From JAKFEW01 sp036675505 (GTDB lineage Bacteria > Cyanobacteriota > Sericytochromatia > S15B-MN24 > JAQBPE01), in the NCBI GenBank assembly GCA_036675505.1, contig JAKFEW010000141.1, forward strand, positions 186,001 to 250,000: a DNA stretch of 64,000 bases, given 5' to 3'. The notes below the pieces were generated by a model. That model ran no database searches, had not been told where the DNA came from, and saw only the letters and a list, made by a program, of their open reading frames with translations. The translations under genes and the position numbers were made by a program. Shown piece after piece: positions 8,589-16,704 of the stretch (its first letter is position 1; every line of letters starts with the position of its first letter).

Positions 8589-10952
8589 ATGACGATCCAG
8601 ACGCCCGCCGCCTCGATCCAGGCCCCCGCAGCGCTGAAGCCCGGCGAGGCGCACACCGCCGCGCCGACCAAGCCCGCCTCGATGGGCGCGAGCGTGAAGC
8701 GCTCCGATGCCCGTCCGAAGGTCATCGGCGAGACCCGCTACGGCGGCGACATGTGGGTGCCCGGCATGTTGTGGTGCAGCGTCGTGCGGGCCGCCCACCC
8801 GCATGCGAACATCCGCGGCGTCGACACGTCGGCGGCCGAGCAGATCGAGGGCGTCGTCGGCGTCTACACCGGCAAGGACGTGCCCGGCACGAACATGCAC
8901 GGCCTGATCCGCCGCGACCAGGAGGTGCTCGCCACCACCAAGGTGCGCTACATGGGCGATGCCGTCGCGGTGGTGGTCGCCAAGGACCGCCGCACCGCCG
9001 AACACGCCGTGGGCCTCGTGAAGGTGGACTACGAAGTGTTGCCCGGCATCTTCTCGATCGACGACGCGCTGGACCCGTCCAAGCCGCCGATCCACGACCA
9101 CGGCAACCGCATGGGCGGCCAGAAGATCCGCAAGGGCGACGCCCTGGCGGCGCTCGAGAACGATTGCGACGTGATCGTCGAGCATACGCTCGAGACGCAG
9201 TCCGTCGACCACGCTTTCCTCGACGTCGAGGCCGGCATGGCCGCGCTGGAGGACGGCGTGCTCGTCATCCACGCCGCCGGCCAGTGGGTCCACGAGGAGG
9301 CCCGCCTCGTCGCGCTGGCGCTCGGCCTGCCGCTCGAGAAGATCCGCATCATCCAGCCGCCCACCGGCGGCGCGTTCGGCGGCCGCGAGGACATCTCGAT
9401 CCAGATTTACCTGGGCCTGGCCGTGCTCAAGACCGGCAAGCCCGTCGGCATCGCTTACACCCGCCACGAGTCGATGGTGGCCCGCCACAAGCGCCACCCG
9501 CTGCGGATCCACTACCGGCTGGGCGCGAAGCGGGACGGCACGATCGTGGCCGCCAAGGTCGAAATCTTCGCCGACGAAGGCGCCTACGCCAGCACCGGCA
9601 TCGCCGTGCTGCGCAAGGCCGCGAGCCACGCCACCGGTCCCTACCGCGTGCCGCACATCCACGTGGACGCGCACGGCCTCTACACCAACCAGAACCCGAC
9701 CGGCGCGATGCGCGGCTTCGGCGCCTGCCAGCTCGCGATCGCCTACGAGGCCGCGATCGACAAGCTCGCGGAGGCGATCGGCATGGACCGCGTCGCGCTG
9801 CGCCGCAAGAACCTGATCGGCGCGGGCGAGATGGTCACCACCACCCAGCGCATCCCGGTCGTCTCGATCCAGGAGTGCCTGGACGAGGCCGCCCGCCGCA
9901 TCGGCTGGGACAACCGCGACTATACGGTCGACCCGGCCAAGCCCTGGCTCAAGAAGGGCTATGGCATCAGCACCTTCTGCTTCGGCCTCGGCTACGGCGA
10001 CGGCTTCCCGGACGCCAGCCGCGCCAAGGTGCGCCTCAACGATGAGGGCCTCGTGGAGGTCTACTCGGGCGGCGTCGAGGTGGGCCAGGGCATCCACATG
10101 ATGTGCGCCCAGGTCGCCGCCGAGGAGCTCGGCGTGGACCCCACCAGCGTGCAGGTCTTCCTGGCCGACACCGGCATCACCCCCGAGGCCGGCTCGAGCT
10201 CGGCCACGCGCCAGACCTTCTTCACCGGCAACGCCGTGCGCCTGGCCGCGACGGAGCTCAAGAAGGTGCTCTACGACGTCGCGCTGCGCATCCTGCCGGT
10301 CCACCCGGAGGACCTCGCGGTCGCCGACTCCTTCGTCTACGACCGCGAGGAGCCGGCCCGCCGCGTCACCTTCTTGCAGCTCGTGGCCGAGGCGAAGTCG
10401 CGCAACCTGCCGCTCGAGGTGAAGAGCCACTACCAGCCCAACACCGTCACCGCCCCCACCGAGACGGGCCTCAGCCCACGCGTCTTCATCACCTATCTCT
10501 TCGGCGCCCACGCCTGCGAGGTCCTGGTGGATACGGAGACCGGCCAGGTGAAGCCGCTGCGCATCGTCGCAGTCCACGACGTCGGCCGGGCGATCAACCC
10601 GCAGCTGGTCGAGGGGCAGATCGAGGGCGGCGTGGTCCAGGGCCTGGGCATGGCGCTCATGGAGGAGGTCGTCATGAAGGACGGCCAGATCATGAACCCG
10701 GGCTTCACGGACTACATCCTGCCCACCATCGTGGATACCCCGCCGATCGAGGCGGTGATCCTCGAGCACCTCGACCCGGAAGGCCCCTTCGGCGCCCACG
10801 GCGTCGGCGAGCCCCCGCTGATCGGCACGCCGCCCGCGATCCTCGGCGCGATCCACGACGCCCTGGGGCTGCAAATCACGCGCACGCCGGCCACGCCGGA
10901 GCGGGTGTGGCGGGCGCTGATGGAAGCGAAGAAGCAACCCGCGAAGGTGTAA
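8589..10952 (+). CDS. Molybdenum hydroxylase, molybdopterin-binding large subunit (XdhA-like)
   Basis: A 787-residue catalytic subunit. ATG 8589 follows the small-subunit stop by 8 bp; the longer frame to 8238 is only read-through. Aldehyde-oxidase N-terminal domain (about 40-150), then the cofactor domain with TGGAFGGRED, the active-site loop TGAMRGFGACQ, EVGQGIH, and the C-terminal catalytic glutamate in GVGEPP. The loop is of xanthine-dehydrogenase/aldehyde-oxidoreductase type and lacks the AYRCSFR loop of aerobic CO dehydrogenase, so CO oxidation is unlikely. Expected to hydroxylate an N-heterocycle or aldehyde; the exact substrate cannot be read. No Mo-cofactor maturation gene lies nearby. 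Confidence 0.93.
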   Translation: MTIQTPAASIQAPAALKPGEAHTAAPTKPASMGASVKRSDARPKVIGETRYGGDMWVPGMLWCSVVRAAHPHANIRGVDTSAAEQIEGVVGVYTGKDVPGTNMHGLIRRDQEVLATTKVRYMGDAVAVVVAKDRRTAEHAVGLVKVDYEVLPGIFSIDDALDPSKPPIHDHGNRMGGQKIRKGDALAALENDCDVIVEHTLETQSVDHAFLDVEAGMAALEDGVLVIHAAGQWVHEEARLVALALGLPLEKIRIIQPPTGGAFGGREDISIQIYLGLAVLKTGKPVGIAYTRHESMVARHKRHPLRIHYRLGAKRDGTIVAAKVEIFADEGAYASTGIAVLRKAASHATGPYRVPHIHVDAHGLYTNQNPTGAMRGFGACQLAIAYEAAIDKLAEAIGMDRVALRRKNLIGAGEMVTTTQRIPVVSIQECLDEAARRIGWDNRDYTVDPAKPWLKKGYGISTFCFGLGYGDGFPDASRAKVRLNDEGLVEVYSGGVEVGQGIHMMCAQVAAEELGVDPTSVQVFLADTGITPEAGSSSATRQTFFTGNAVRLAATELKKVLYDVALRILPVHPEDLAVADSFVYDREEPARRVTFLQLVAEAKSRNLPLEVKSHYQPNTVTAPTETGLSPRVFITYLFGAHACEVLVDTETGQVKPLRIVAVHDVGRAINPQLVEGQIEGGVVQGLGMALMEEVVMKDGQIMNPGFTDYILPTIVDTPPIEAVILEHLDPEGPFGAHGVGEPPLIGTPPAILGAIHDALGLQITRTPATPERVWRALMEAKKQPAKV

Positions 10953-10962
10953 TCCCGCCGGA

Positions 10963-11250
10963 TTACCCCTGGTCCGTCCGGCGATACGCCAGGAAGCTCT
11001 GAAAGCTCTGGTCCTGCGCCAGCGCGCGCTCGGCCTGCTCGGCCGCGTCGTCCGGCGTCCAGGTCAGCAGGTCCCCGGGCTGGCATGCCAGCGCCTGGCA
11101 CAGGTCCGCCACGATCGGCAGCGACAGGTCGATCGGCGGCGTGGCGCCCTTGAGGTCCGCGCCGACCGTGAAGCCGAGACGCTCTTCGAGCAGCGGCCAG
11201 GTCAGGCCGCTGCGCTCCACATGGTCGACGAGGTGCCAGCGTAAACCCAT
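10963..11250 (-). CDS. Small XRE/HTH_26-type DNA-binding protein
   Basis: A 95-residue regulator of the YozG-like Cro/CI family. The segment IVADLCQALACQPGDLLTWTPD matches the typical family ending (LC..L.CQPGDLL...PD). The N-terminal part, RWHLVDHVERSGLTWPLLEERLG, is more divergent than usual and the first HTH helices are hard to see. A 25-residue acidic tail follows. It is convergent with the molybdenum hydroxylase operon (10 bp gap) and divergent from the lipoprotein at 11389. The start codon lies exactly where transcription should begin, so the mRNA is probably leaderless. Confidence 0.78.
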   Translation of the reverse strand: MGLRWHLVDHVERSGLTWPLLEERLGFTVGADLKGATPPIDLSLPIVADLCQALACQPGDLLTWTPDDAAEQAERALAQDQSFQSFLAYRRTDQG

Positions 11251-11256
11251 GGGCCT

Positions 11257-11285
11257 ACCCTAGCGCCGGCGCCGGACGCTGTCAA
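11257..11285 (-). promoter_or_regulatory. Sigma70-type promoter for the HTH gene, leaderless
   Basis: Minus-strand TTGACA (11285-11280), 17-bp spacer, TAGGGT (11262-11257). The -35 is a perfect consensus and the spacing ideal. The -10 ends 6 nt before ATG 11250, putting the start codon at or near +1. Confidence 0.7.
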
Positions 11286-11310
11286 CACGATTAGGGCGAA
11301 CGAGCGAGGG

Positions 11311-11316
11311 TATAAG
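11311..11316 (+). promoter_or_regulatory. -10-like element upstream of lipoprotein 11389
   Basis: TATAAG on the plus strand, 72 bp before the start codon, within a GC-rich intergenic region shared with the divergent HTH gene. No good -35 is visible. The predicted leader (about 65 nt) contains the small inverted repeat gagcctg/caggctc at 11334-11349. Confidence 0.45.
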
Positions 11317-11388
11317 GAAAGCTGTGGGTGTGGGAGCCTGAACAGGCTCGGGGGGCGTGGTGGCCTCCCTTTGTTGAGGTGCCGACTT

Positions 11389-12492
11389 ATGATCGAGTTT
11401 CGGTCCATCAGGGGCCTCGTCGCGGCATGCGTGGTGGCCGCCCCGACGCTGTCCGGCTGCAACAGCATCGGCGAGGCGATCGCCAACGCGATCCCGGCCT
11501 CGGCGCCGGTGTTCGCCCCGCGGGCCAAGGCGCCCGCTTTCGTCATGACGAAGGGCCACATCAAGGGCAAGGTATTCGGCGCGACGGGCGCGGCGCAGCC
11601 GATCGGCCTGGCCTTCGTGACCACCGGCAGCGTCTCCGCCTTCTCGGCCAACCCGAAGGACGAGGAGGTCCTCCTCGAGGACGACAAGATCAAGGACAAG
11701 GACGGCATCAGCGTGATGCACGACTTCGGCGACGGCAGCGAGGTGCTCGCCACGCGCATCATCCGCAAGACGCCGCCCAGCCAGAAGGACGAGGACCGCT
11801 ACGTCTACCTGCGGCCCGGCGAGTTCTTCCTGGAGGGCGTGCCCGAGGGCAACGCCACCCTGACGGCCTCGTTCGGCAACGTGATCTCCTCGCCCAACCC
11901 GGTCACGGTCTACAAGAACACGATCATCGAGGACGTGACCCTCAACCTCTTCGTGCCGGAGCCGCTCCAGGCGGCAGGCGACGGCACCATCCCGAGCATC
12001 GTCGAGTGGGCCAAGCTCGACCCCACCAACGGCGTGTCGGTCTCGGTCATCAGCAAGCGCACCACCGACAACAGCGGCCAGATCTTCGTCGAGACGAACG
12101 TCACCTACAAGCCGGACCCGCCGGACGTGGCCGTGACCCTCAAGGCGCCCCCCGGCAGCCCGGGCAACGTGATCCGCGCCTACGAGATCACCTACGAGTA
12201 CACCACGCCCAACCAGCAGAAGGACGGCAAGCCACCGATCGCGGTCGGGCCGATCCTCGTGCCGACGCCGCCGCAGATCGTGCCGCCGGCGCAGGAAATC
12301 GCCTTCGGCCCGCCGATCATCTTGCAGATCCCGATCGGCTCGCGCACCCTGAACGACGTGTTCAGCGGCGGCAAGGACGATCAGCCCGGCCTGGTCGTCG
12401 CGACCGTCGAGTTCAAGGACGAAGGCGGCCGACCGATCCCCGGCAAGGACCTGAGCCCCTTGCGCGTCTCGATCCCCCTGCGGGCCCTCTAG
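11389..12492 (+). CDS. Lipoprotein, paralogue of the protein at 13339
   Basis: A 367-residue lipoprotein starting at ATG 11389 (GAGG upstream); the six extra residues of the longer frame precede a normal signal peptide. Lipobox PTLSGC. The mature part reads HIKGKVFGATGAAQPIGLAF, an acidic linker (EEVLLEDDKIKDKDG), a carboxypeptidase-regulatory-like beta domain (YLRPGEFFLEGVPEGNATLT, with PNPVTVYKNTIIEDVTLNLF), and a C-terminal beta-rich domain with PPDVAVTLKAPPGSPG. No enzymatic motif. Very close to the protein at 13339, which points to a recent duplication. Probably an envelope structural or binding protein. Confidence 0.85.
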   Translation: MIEFRSIRGLVAACVVAAPTLSGCNSIGEAIANAIPASAPVFAPRAKAPAFVMTKGHIKGKVFGATGAAQPIGLAFVTTGSVSAFSANPKDEEVLLEDDKIKDKDGISVMHDFGDGSEVLATRIIRKTPPSQKDEDRYVYLRPGEFFLEGVPEGNATLTASFGNVISSPNPVTVYKNTIIEDVTLNLFVPEPLQAAGDGTIPSIVEWAKLDPTNGVSVSVISKRTTDNSGQIFVETNVTYKPDPPDVAVTLKAPPGSPGNVIRAYEITYEYTTPNQQKDGKPPIAVGPILVPTPPQIVPPAQEIAFGPPIILQIPIGSRTLNDVFSGGKDDQPGLVVATVEFKDEGGRPIPGKDLSPLRVSIPLRAL

Positions 12493-12737
12493 GCACCACA
12501 TAACACTTGTGGAAGCGTCACAGCGAGCGGGTTTGCGGCCTGCTACGCTGAGACGCAGCCGTGGGTGTATGCCTGTGGTCTCGTTCCAACGCTTGTTCCT
12601 CACACCGTGCCAGCAAGCAGGGGAAACCCTGATTGCTGGCGGGTTTGCAGGATCGCTCGGGATATGGTTCCGGGCGGGCGGGGTATAGGACGATCAGAGT
12701 GACACGGATCAAGTCGACACGGAGGTCCCGGATTCGT

Positions 12738-13328
12738 ATGCGTAACAGCCTTCCCAGGGCGATCGGCGCCGCCTGCGCGCTGGTGCTGGCAATCGGCGCC
12801 GTGCCGGGTTGCCGGTTCTTCGACATCGGGAATCCGATTCTGCCCAAGGCGCGCGTCTTCGGCGTGCCGACCCCGACCCTCGTCAACGTCAAGGCCGCGC
12901 TCCGGCGCCAGGACGGAGTCATCGAGGTCAACGCGCCGGACGCGATCATCACGATCCAGTCCTATCCGCGCGACGCCAGCCCCGGCGTGCTGTTCACGGG
13001 CTACTCGGCCGAGTACTTCGACCAGGCCAACAACCCGATCCCGACCCTGGTGCTCACGAAGGTCAACTTCGGCGTGTCGGGTTACCTGCCGCCCGCGAGT
13101 GGCGCCGCGCCCGCGACGGTGTCGATGACCCTGCCGATTTACAACCAGCAGGTTCGTGGCTACGCGATCGACCAGGTTTACTCGTTCGTGCCGGAACCGA
13201 TCCTCAACCGCAACCTGATCCACACGATCAACTGCCGGGTGACGCTGTACGGGGACGACGACAATTACAACCCGATCGAGGTCCCTGTGTACGTGCCCAT
13301 CCGTTTCGAAGGCTCGATCAGCCAGTAG
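12738..13328 (+). CDS. Lipoprotein of unknown function
   Basis: A 196-residue lipoprotein. I chose ATG 12738 (GGAGGT at 12721-12726) because it places a normal signal peptide with lipobox AVPGC at the N-terminus. The mature part looks like one beta-sandwich: INVK-type strands, IITIQSYPRDASPGVLFTGY, VSMTLPIYNQQVRGY, VPVYVPIRFEG. I do not recognise the family. The next gene starts 10 bp downstream, so it likely forms an operon with the paralogous lipoprotein at 13339. The 245 bp upstream hold an imperfect hairpin (ccagcaa ... ttgctgg, near 12609-12638) and no clear promoter. Confidence 0.8.
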   Translation: MRNSLPRAIGAACALVLAIGAVPGCRFFDIGNPILPKARVFGVPTPTLVNVKAALRRQDGVIEVNAPDAIITIQSYPRDASPGVLFTGYSAEYFDQANNPIPTLVLTKVNFGVSGYLPPASGAAPATVSMTLPIYNQQVRGYAIDQVYSFVPEPILNRNLIHTINCRVTLYGDDDNYNPIEVPVYVPIRFEGSISQ

Positions 13329-13338
13329 GAGGTTCCCG

Positions 13339-14448
13339 GTGAAGTCCCTGCGATCCATCCTGAGCCTTGTCGCGGCGTGCCTGGTGGCCGTCCCGACCCT
13401 GGCTGCGTGCGACACGGCCGGCCTCGTCGCGCAGTATCCGCAGCTGGCGCCGATCGTCGGCCCGCGTGCGAAGGCCTCGCCCTTCTTCCTCAGCAAGGGG
13501 CATGTGCGTGGCCGCGTCTTCGGCGCGACCGGCAAGTCGCAGCCGATCGGGCTGGCCTTCGTGACCACCGGCAGCGTCTCGACCTTCTCCGCCAATCCGA
13601 AGGACGACGAGGTCGTCGACGAGGAGGACGCGGTCAAGGACAAGGACAACCTCAGCGTCCTGCACGACTTCGACGGTGAGGAAGGTGCCGGCGGCGACGA
13701 GCTCGCCACGCGCATCATCCGCAAGACGCCGCCCAGCCAGAAGGACGAGGACCGCTACGTCTACCTGCGGCCCGGCGAGTTCTTCCTGGAAGGCGTGCCC
13801 GAGGGCAACGCCACGCTCACCGCGTCCTACGGCAACGTCACCTCGTCGCCCAACCCGGTCACGGTCTACAAGAACACGATCGTCGAGGACGTCTCGCTCA
13901 ACCTGTTCATCCCCGAGCCGCTGGTCCAGACGCCGGACGGCACGATCCCCAAGATCGTCGAGTGGTCGAAGCTCGATCCGCCGAACGGCGTGTCGGTCTC
14001 GGTCATCAGCAAGCGCACCACCGACAACAGCGGCCAGATCTTCGTCGAGACGAACGTCACCTACAAGCCGGATCCGCCGGACGTGGCCGTGACCCTCAAG
14101 GCGCCCCCCGGCAGCCCGGGCACGGTGATCCAGGCGTACGAGATCTCATACGAGTACACCACGCCCAACCAGCAGAAGGACGGCAAGCCGCCGATCGTCG
14201 TCGGCCCGATCCTGATCCCCACCCCGCCCCTGATCGTGCCGCCGGCGCAGGAAATCGCCTTCGGCCCGCCGATCATCATCCAGATCCCGATCGGCTCGCG
14301 CACCCTGAACGACGTGTTCAGCGGCGGCAAGGACGATCAGCCCGGCCTGGTCGTCGCGACCGTCGAGTTCAAGGACGATGGCGGCGTGCCGGTGCCCGGC
14401 AAGGACCTCAACCCCCTCAAGGTCTCGGTGCCCCTCCGCGCCCTCTAA
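13339..14448 (+). CDS. Lipoprotein, paralogue of the protein at 11389
   Basis: A 369-residue lipoprotein with GTG start 13339 after AGGAGG. Lipobox TLAAC. Architecture is the same as the protein at 11389: GHVRGRVFGATGKSQPIGLAF, an acidic linker, the YLRPGEFFLEGVPEGNATLT module and the same C-terminal domain. The two differ mostly in the first 45 residues and the acidic linker. Long DNA stretches are almost identical at third codon positions (for example 12033-12170 against 13985-14122), more than protein-level constraint needs, so recent duplication or gene conversion is likely. A hairpin terminator follows. Confidence 0.86.
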   Translation: MKSLRSILSLVAACLVAVPTLAACDTAGLVAQYPQLAPIVGPRAKASPFFLSKGHVRGRVFGATGKSQPIGLAFVTTGSVSTFSANPKDDEVVDEEDAVKDKDNLSVLHDFDGEEGAGGDELATRIIRKTPPSQKDEDRYVYLRPGEFFLEGVPEGNATLTASYGNVTSSPNPVTVYKNTIVEDVSLNLFIPEPLVQTPDGTIPKIVEWSKLDPPNGVSVSVISKRTTDNSGQIFVETNVTYKPDPPDVAVTLKAPPGSPGTVIQAYEISYEYTTPNQQKDGKPPIVVGPILIPTPPLIVPPAQEIAFGPPIIIQIPIGSRTLNDVFSGGKDDQPGLVVATVEFKDDGGVPVPGKDLNPLKVSVPLRAL

Positions 14449-14473
14449 GGCGAGGAGAGGTGGGTATAACCGC

Positions 14474-14500
14474 AGCGGGCCCGGCTTTGCCGGGCCCGCT
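14474..14500 (+). terminator. 12-bp perfect hairpin after lipoprotein 13339
   Basis: Arms agcgggcccggc (14474-14485) and gccgggcccgct (14489-14500) with loop ttt. No U-run follows (gagctatttc), so it may be a Rho-assisted end or an mRNA-stabilising hairpin. It sits just ahead of the ribosome binding site of the GH2 gene. Confidence 0.6.
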
Positions 14501-14525
14501 GAGCTATTTCCGAAAGGAGGCGACT

Positions 14526-16661
14526 TTGGAGCCAGTGGTCCTGTCCGGTGCGTGGCAGCTCCGTCCCGTCGAGGACTTTCTGGACGCCTACCCGGACGAC
14601 GGCGACGACGGCTGGCACGAGCAGGTGCTGCCGGCCCACTGGCAGGATCTGCCCGCGCTCGAGACCCACACTGGCAAGGTGGTCTACCGCAAGACGTTCC
14701 ACTTCCAGCCCGGCGACGGCCAGCCACGCCGGCGCTGGCTGCGGCTGCGCGGCGTGTTCTACCGCTACCGGATCCGCCTGAACGGCGAGCTCGTGGGCGC
14801 GGCGGAGGGCTACTTCTTCCCGCAGGAGTTCGAGGTCACCTCGCTCCTCAAGCCTGAAAACGAGCTGATCATCGAGGTCGATAGCCCGGTCGAGCGCTCG
14901 TGCCTGGAGAAAGAGACGATCACCGGCGTCTTCGCCCACTGGGACGCGTTGTCGAGCTACAAGTACAACGCGGGCGGGCTGTGGCTGCCGGTCGAGCTGG
15001 TTTACCACCCGGACGTCCACATCGAGCGCGCGCTGCTGCACCTGGATCGCTTCGACGACCAGGCCGCCCACGTGGTGTTGCGCCTCGACCTCAAGGTCTC
15101 GGAGCCGGGCGCCGCGAGCTGGCATGTGACCTTCACGCCGCGTAACTTCGAAGGCGAGCCGCAGAGCTTCGAGGGCAAGGTCGAACTCGCTGATGGCAAG
15201 TACGGCTGGCAGCAGACGATCTCGCTGTCGTCGTACAAGCTCTGGTGGACCCACGACCTCGGCGTGCCACACCTCTACGACGTGACGGTGCGCCTCGACG
15301 GGCCGATCGACCACCCCGTGAGCTGGCAGGGGACCGTGGGCCTGCGCACCTGGGAGATGCGCGACTACATCGGCTACCTGAACGGCCAGCGGTTGTACGT
15401 GAAGGGCAGCAACTACCCGCCCAGCGACGCGCGGCTCGCGACCATGACGCTCGACCGCGCGTTGCTCGACATGCGGCTCGCCAAGGATGCGCACATGAAC
15501 ATGCTGCGCGTGCACGCCCACGTCGACCACCCGGCGGTCTACACCGCCGCCGACGAGGCCGGCGTGCTGCTGTGGCAGGACTTCCCGATGCAGTGGCTGT
15601 ACGCGAGGAAGGTGCTGCCCGAGGCGCTGCGCCAGAGCCAGGAGATGGTGCGGTTGCTGCACAACCACCCGTCGATCGTGATCTGGTGCCTGCACAACGA
15701 GCCGCTGCACGTGGACGACACCAGCGTCGAGCCGATGTTGCGGCAGCTCCGGACCTACTGGAGCCTGATCACGAGCTGGAACCGCGACGTCATGGACCAC
15801 CAGATGGCCAAGGGCGTGGAGCACCTCGACAAGAGCCGCACCGTGATCCGCTCCTCGGGCGAGATGTGGGTGCCCGGCTGGCTCGAGGGCACCGATGGTC
15901 ATTACTACTTCGGCTGGTACATGTCCTACGGCCCGAAGCGCTGGTTCGACATCTGGCGGCGCGTGCTGACGCGCAACCTGAGGTTCGTGACCGAGTTCGG
16001 CACCCAGAGCTTCCCGAACTACGAGAACGCCAGGACCTTCCTGCCGGACGACCTGCGCGGCTCGGACTGGAAGTTCCTCAACCGGCATTACCTGTTGCAG
16101 TGGGACCTCATGAAGCTCTGGATCGACACGAGCTCCCACGACCTGAAAGACCTGGTCGAGAAGAGCCAGACCTACCAGAGCGAGATCAACCGCTACTACG
16201 TCGACCGGCTGCGCTTCTACAAGTACAAACCGAACGGCGGCTTCCTGAACTTCATGTTCACGGACTCCCAGCCCTGCGTGAGCTGGTCGATCATCGACTA
16301 CTGGCGCACGCCGAAGGCGTCGTATTACACGTACCAGCACGCGCTATCGCCGCAGTACGTCTTCTGCCTGACGCCGAAGGACCGCTACAAGCGCGGCAAG
16401 ACCTACCAGCTGCCGCTGTACGTCGTGAACGACGCCCACCAGCCCAGGCCCGTGCGGATCCGCGCCGAGATCCTGGCGCCGGACGGGACGGCGGCGGCGC
16501 AGCGCGAGCACGCGGTGACGCTCGCGCCGGACTGCGAGACCGTGTCGCTCGGGCAGCTCGCGTTCGCGCCGGGGGCTGCGGGGGCGTGGCGGCTGCGCCT
16601 GGTGCTGAGCCAGGAGGGGGCGGCGGACCTCGAGAACGTCTACGACTTGCCAGTAGCCTGA
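14526..16661 (+). CDS. Glycoside hydrolase family 2, beta-mannosidase-like
   Basis: A 711-residue predicted cytoplasmic beta-glycosidase. The start is TTG 14526, five bases after AAAGGAGG. Layout: sugar-binding beta domain (about 35-170), immunoglobulin-like domain (about 175-280), TIM barrel (about 285-600), C-terminal beta domain. Acid/base NE in CLHNEP (Glu392), nucleophile TEFGTQS (Glu490). VLLWQDFPMQW and HPSIVIWCLHNEP are typical of beta-mannosidases rather than beta-galactosidases. No signal peptide. It may be co-transcribed with the upstream lipoprotein or isolated by the hairpin at 14474. It ends inside a perfect terminator. Confidence 0.9.
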   Translation: MEPVVLSGAWQLRPVEDFLDAYPDDGDDGWHEQVLPAHWQDLPALETHTGKVVYRKTFHFQPGDGQPRRRWLRLRGVFYRYRIRLNGELVGAAEGYFFPQEFEVTSLLKPENELIIEVDSPVERSCLEKETITGVFAHWDALSSYKYNAGGLWLPVELVYHPDVHIERALLHLDRFDDQAAHVVLRLDLKVSEPGAASWHVTFTPRNFEGEPQSFEGKVELADGKYGWQQTISLSSYKLWWTHDLGVPHLYDVTVRLDGPIDHPVSWQGTVGLRTWEMRDYIGYLNGQRLYVKGSNYPPSDARLATMTLDRALLDMRLAKDAHMNMLRVHAHVDHPAVYTAADEAGVLLWQDFPMQWLYARKVLPEALRQSQEMVRLLHNHPSIVIWCLHNEPLHVDDTSVEPMLRQLRTYWSLITSWNRDVMDHQMAKGVEHLDKSRTVIRSSGEMWVPGWLEGTDGHYYFGWYMSYGPKRWFDIWRRVLTRNLRFVTEFGTQSFPNYENARTFLPDDLRGSDWKFLNRHYLLQWDLMKLWIDTSSHDLKDLVEKSQTYQSEINRYYVDRLRFYKYKPNGGFLNFMFTDSQPCVSWSIIDYWRTPKASYYTYQHALSPQYVFCLTPKDRYKRGKTYQLPLYVVNDAHQPRPVRIRAEILAPDGTAAAQREHAVTLAPDCETVSLGQLAFAPGAAGAWRLRLVLSQEGAADLENVYDLPVA

Positions 16662-16704
16662 GCACCCTTTCGCTCCCCTCGGTGGAGGGGAGCGAAAGGG
16701 TGCT
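16661..16704. terminator. Perfect 20-bp bidirectional terminator overlapping both stop codons
   Basis: Perfect inverted repeat with 20-bp arms (16661-16680 and 16685-16704) around loop ggtg. The left arm begins at the last base of the GH2 TGA and the right arm includes the RlpA stop (16703-16705). Each strand presents cctttcgctcccctc-type arms. It separates two convergent genes. Confidence 0.85.

Noticed and set aside
8520..10937. 805-residue minus-strand frame across the molybdenum hydroxylase large subunit
   Set aside because: The plus strand has all catalytic motifs. The minus frame is a His/Asp/Arg-rich shadow.
8589..10952. Aerobic CO dehydrogenase (CoxL)
   Set aside because: The active-site loop is TGAMRGFGACQ; the AYRCSFR loop of true CoxL is missing.
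12493..12737. GEMM/c-di-GMP riboswitch in the 245-bp leader of lipoprotein 12738
   Set aside because: A ggggaaaccc hairpin is present, but the conserved GEMM core is not.
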